64,000 bases of DNA from the NCBI GenBank assembly GCA_023374045.1, contig CM041776.1, positions 348,191,636 through 348,255,635 on the forward strand. The letters run 5' to 3'. This stretch comes from Limonium bicolor (taxonomy: Eukaryota; Streptophyta; Magnoliopsida; Caryophyllales; Plumbaginaceae). The translations under genes and the position numbers were made by a program. The number at the start of each line of letters is the position of its first letter. Positions within the stretch are counted from its first letter, which is position 1. The notes under the pieces are model-generated. The model was not told the DNA's origin, ran no database searches, and worked only from the letters and a program-made list of their open reading frames with translations. Shown here piece after piece: positions 60,569 through 64,000 of the stretch.

Positions 60569-60577
60569 AAAATTATA

Positions 60578-61174
60578 AATGAGGTCACAATATAGGTAGA
60601 AGGAACTGTTAGAGGTGGTAATCTACAGATTAAAGTGTAATTCGCGGATTGGTGTTATGTTAACTTCTCTGGAGTATGGTGAATAACGGATTGAATATAA
60701 TGATATAGAGTAATTAAGGAACATAGATATTTACGTGGTTTAATCTTGAATGATCTAGTCCATGGAGGTTGATAGAGGTTTTTAGTTAAATCGAGAGAGT
60801 ACAGGTGGTAAGAGAGTAGATGCTCTTACATTGCTCTATATGATATGAGTTGTGTGTTGTAATAAAGGAGACATCAATTCTCATTTATAGGGAAGAAAAT
60901 ATGTTGGTCGGCTTGCCCCCTGTCTTCTAGCCGGGTCGGTGACAAGGGTCTTTCAGCTACGTGGGGATAAGGCAGACGTCACTCGGGATGGGCTTGTAAG
61001 AGAGAAAGCTTCCTTGCCTTTCTTGGCTGTCTCTTAATTACAAAAATGACACATGCCATCCTGGGGTATTAATGATATGTCAGAGAGGTGTGAGAGCCGG
61101 TAAGCACAGGTGTTTACGTTGGTAATAACGGGTCGATTGATGCGATTGATAGGATAAGGTGCACGAGAGGGCGC
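60578..61174 (-). mobile_element. LTR-like segment with minus-strand TATA, runs into the gap
   Basis: Minus-strand CTATAAATGAGAATTG (60890-60875) and the downstream aaccacgtaaatatc match the layout at 44165-44900. GC-rich cggcttgccccctgtcttc precedes it. The element continues into the unsequenced gap, so its extent is unknown. Confidence 0.35.
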
Positions 61175-61674
61175 NNNNNNNNNNNNNNNNNNNNNNNNNN
61201 NNNNNNNNNNNNNNNNNNNNNNNNNNNNNNNNNNNNNNNNNNNNNNNNNNNNNNNNNNNNNNNNNNNNNNNNNNNNNNNNNNNNNNNNNNNNNNNNNNNN
61301 NNNNNNNNNNNNNNNNNNNNNNNNNNNNNNNNNNNNNNNNNNNNNNNNNNNNNNNNNNNNNNNNNNNNNNNNNNNNNNNNNNNNNNNNNNNNNNNNNNNN
61401 NNNNNNNNNNNNNNNNNNNNNNNNNNNNNNNNNNNNNNNNNNNNNNNNNNNNNNNNNNNNNNNNNNNNNNNNNNNNNNNNNNNNNNNNNNNNNNNNNNNN
61501 NNNNNNNNNNNNNNNNNNNNNNNNNNNNNNNNNNNNNNNNNNNNNNNNNNNNNNNNNNNNNNNNNNNNNNNNNNNNNNNNNNNNNNNNNNNNNNNNNNNN
61601 NNNNNNNNNNNNNNNNNNNNNNNNNNNNNNNNNNNNNNNNNNNNNNNNNNNNNNNNNNNNNNNNNNNNNNNNNN
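61175..61674. other. Assembly gap (500 N)
   Basis: Exactly 500 N, a conventional placeholder, so the true length is unknown. Open frames spanning it are artefacts. Confidence 0.99.
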
Positions 61675-63681
61675 TCGATCCTGGATGAATTTTAGTATTA
61701 ATAGATAGAGTGAAATGGGTATTACAAAACAGAAATGAAATTGCCTGGTTCATATAAAGAGCATTACATCATAGTATACTATACAGATGAGAGAAAACCA
61801 CGTTGGTACGTACGTAGTTGTCTAATTTTGTTTTTAGATGAGATTTTGTTGGTTTTATGTGAGAATTTGGGTAGTGTGAGCATGAGGTGAGCTGTAGTGC
61901 TTCTGGATCTTCTTTTCTCTAGCTAGTCTTGGATACTTACTACTCTCTCTACTACAGTATATATACTCGTGTGGTGCACACTCAGCCGTTTCTTTGATTT
62001 CATCCTATTTATAACATCACACCTGACTTTTTCCATGGTTTTCAGCTAGTTTTCAATAGAAAAAAGAAGAAGAAGATGCATGGTCATATATATTTACCTT
62101 TTTGGTTGGTTTACCTTTTTTAAAACGAAATTGAAATTAATCACCAGTAGACTAGAATGCAATTGGTAGCGCGCGGGGTTCACGTGTTGCCAAAGATAGA
62201 GAGAGAGAGAGAGGGGGCCATGTCCAGTACCATGAGGTTCAGTGCATGTAGAGAGAGAGAGAGAGAGGAGTTTGTTAGCTGTTACTACATACACTATAGT
62301 CATATACACTACTACTATTGGGGTGGTGTTTGTTATTTGTATCTTGGGTTGGCTACATCTGTTCTCTCATTTCTAGTTCATCTCTCACACTCTCTCTTTG
62401 GCTTTGCATAATTAATAAATACTCTTTCCCTTATAGGAGTGAGGAGTGAGTAGTACATAACAGTAGTATACGCGCGCGAATTTTATGTCAAGTTAGCTCA
62501 ATCAACCTCATGCATCCAATCCAGACAAGACTAGACTAGTGACTAGGACCTGATCTCTTCCAACTTCCATTCCCATACCCTTCTGGTTTCATGTTCATAG
62601 CTAAAAATATACTAGCTGTTAACATCTCTTGCGAAATTATAAGCTAACAGTGTCGAATATATATGTACAATTAATTTAATAGTCACATTACAGATACTGA
62701 AAATGGATATTAGAATCAGAAATAGCCCTACGCAACAGAGAAGAAAGAGAGAGAGAGTCAGCTCCTCATTCATCTTATTCAATCTTTGCAATCAGTATTT
62801 ACTGGACCCGCCTGGAAATTCATTCAATAGTTAGTAGTAGTAGTAGTAACTTTTACTGAAAAAACAATGTCGACACTATTATATTAGTAGTAGTAGCATA
62901 ATTTTGTCTAGCTATATGTTAGGTTGTGATGATAATTGATAGATTGCCTTTCATGAAAATAGACCATATAGTGTATTATTCTTTCCCTACATTCTTGCAT
63001 TTAATGGAACTCACTCACTCACTCCCCCGACCCAGTCCCAGCCCCAGGTGAGGCAAGGCAACTAATAACTCTTTAATCCTATTCTCCTGTCATTAATGCT
63101 TTACACTTAAATAGCTGACTACTGGTAATGTATATATGCATCATTCCTTCTCCATGCATATCAACAAATTCCAACCAAAAGTATACATATTCCAATTTAA
63201 ATGGTTCATTCATTCTTTTTTTTTTTAAAAAAAAATAATACTCAATGTACATGTGTATAGATATATATGTGTGAATTTCTGGTCCCTAGCTAGCTAGCTA
63301 TCTTTCACTGATTGAATTATGAAATACTACACCAACACAACACCACTATTTCTATTGTTTCAGAGTCTCGTGACTTACTCTGTGTGTGATGATATCTAGC
63401 TACTACGTTGCATGTGTTTTGTTTTATTCCATTATCATATATATATATATCACCACTTCAATTATTGGTTTTTGTACGTACGTCGTCGTAGTAGGCCTCT
63501 GTCTCATCACCATCACCCTGGCCTCTTTTTTCTTTTATTTTTAAAATTTTCTCACCCTTTCTCTTTTAAACAAAATCTTGACCTAGTACTTCAATTTTCC
63601 GATGAAGTCAAAATTTCTGTAGTACAGATCACCAACTGTTTTATCATTTGTGTTGCATATTAATTGGCTCTCCCACTCCAG
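61675..63681 (+). other. Intron or upstream sequence of the IDD gene
   Basis: No zinc-finger exon was found on the plus strand. The stretch holds GA microsatellites (62197-62214, 62252-62266), (TAG)n (62832-62848, 62885-62896), (AT)n (63437-63450) and pyrimidine-rich tracts. It ends in a good acceptor (ctctcccactccag). The composition fits a long intron, but part may be intergenic. Confidence 0.45.
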
Positions 63682-64000
63682 GCGTGACAGCTTCGTGACT
63701 CACAGAGCATTCTGCGACGTCATTACTCGAGAAGCCTTAAACCATCCCACTACCTTAACAGCTATTGGCGGCAGTGGCGTTACCGGTTCCTTATTCGCAC
63801 CTTCAACTGCTGCTATATCCGCTACTGGCGCCATGGGTTTAGGTTTATCTCAACATCTACATCACCACCACAACAACAACAACTTGCTGCCATCCTCCTC
63901 CCCTTACAAATGCAATCCCTAGATCACCAAAACCCTAATAATAACGATCATCTATTACTTGATGGTAATTCACGCTCTAAATTTGATCATCTACTTCAGT
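63682..64000 (+). CDS. IDD/BIRD-family C2H2 zinc-finger protein, partial exon
   Basis: INDETERMINATE DOMAIN proteins are plant nuclear transcription factors that partner SHORT-ROOT, SCARECROW and DELLA proteins. The exon follows a phase-2 acceptor at 63680-63681 and begins RRDSFVTHRAFCDVITREAL, the conserved end of the fourth (C2HC) finger. In IDD genes an intron falls exactly here. A variable region follows with Thr/Gly/Ala runs, GLGLSQ and His/Asn runs. The frame then meets TAG at 63920-63922. A sister frame (from 63904) stays open to the window end with IDD-like residues (LQMQSLDHQNPNNN, then FDHLLQ). This suggests a one-base loss in the C run at 63900-63903, either real or an assembly error. 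The first three fingers are not in the visible sequence. Confidence 0.8.

Noticed and set aside
61034..61753. Open frames across the N run
   Set aside because: The residues are undefined; the frames are artefacts of the assembly gap.

Overview
This is 64 kb of a repeat-rich flowering-plant nuclear genome, probably a eudicot. The evidence is AT-rich intergenic DNA, genes with many small introns, nested plant transposons of almost every class, and three plant-type genes. There are no bacterial operons, CRISPR arrays or rRNA. One 500-N assembly gap lies at 61175-61674.

Genes. Two complete, apparently functional genes lie head to tail on the minus strand. (1) SPF30/SMNDC1-like splicing factor, 8 exons between 30741 and 23475; my splice model gives 303 codons plus stop with every junction GT-AG and in phase. 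(2) Mitochondrial-type CLPX unfoldase, 15 exons between 41653 and 35416, giving 695 codons plus stop. At the right edge (63682 onward, plus strand) is an exon of an INDETERMINATE DOMAIN (IDD/BIRD) zinc-finger transcription factor. Its upstream exons are absent and an apparent one-base frameshift falls near 63900.

Left arm (1-23 kb). Tandem arrays (26-bp and 18-bp units) are followed by an L1-type LINE (about 2.7-14.0 kb). Its ORF1 is interrupted by a 5.65-kb LTR flanked by CGCAT duplications, and its ORF2 carries several frameshifts. A 1.8-kb field of degenerate repeats follows (14.8-16.7 kb), then a tRNA-like promoter, the 3' end of an LTR and a Tourist MITE. Next comes an LTR-like element carrying a 1.4-kb non-autonomous CACTA transposon (TSD CCA), and then a hAT element (8-bp TSD GTTTGTAT) made largely of GGAACC-type repeats.

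Gene arm (23-42 kb). SPF30 introns hold RTE-LINE tails, a Tourist MITE, a Stowaway MITE very close to a splice site, and three tandem 376-bp units with poly-C tracts. A second Stowaway sits in the SPF30 promoter. Between the two genes is a decayed MULE with fragments of DNA-binding, SWIM and zinc-knuckle domains followed by a plant mobile domain (PMD).

Right arm (42-64 kb). This holds an array of telobox-bearing repeats, a truncated second copy of the same CACTA family, several solo LTRs (TSDs CTAGA and GTCTC confirmed), a second 5'-truncated L1 pseudogene, and a 1.65-kb long-TIR Mutator-like foldback element (9-bp TSD AAAATTATA).

I see no coordinated gene system here. The most unusual pattern is that two different solo LTRs each carry tandem 36-nt hairpins that begin GTCCG, end CGGAC and repeat about every 72 bp; weaker relatives of the motif occur in other LTRs of the window.
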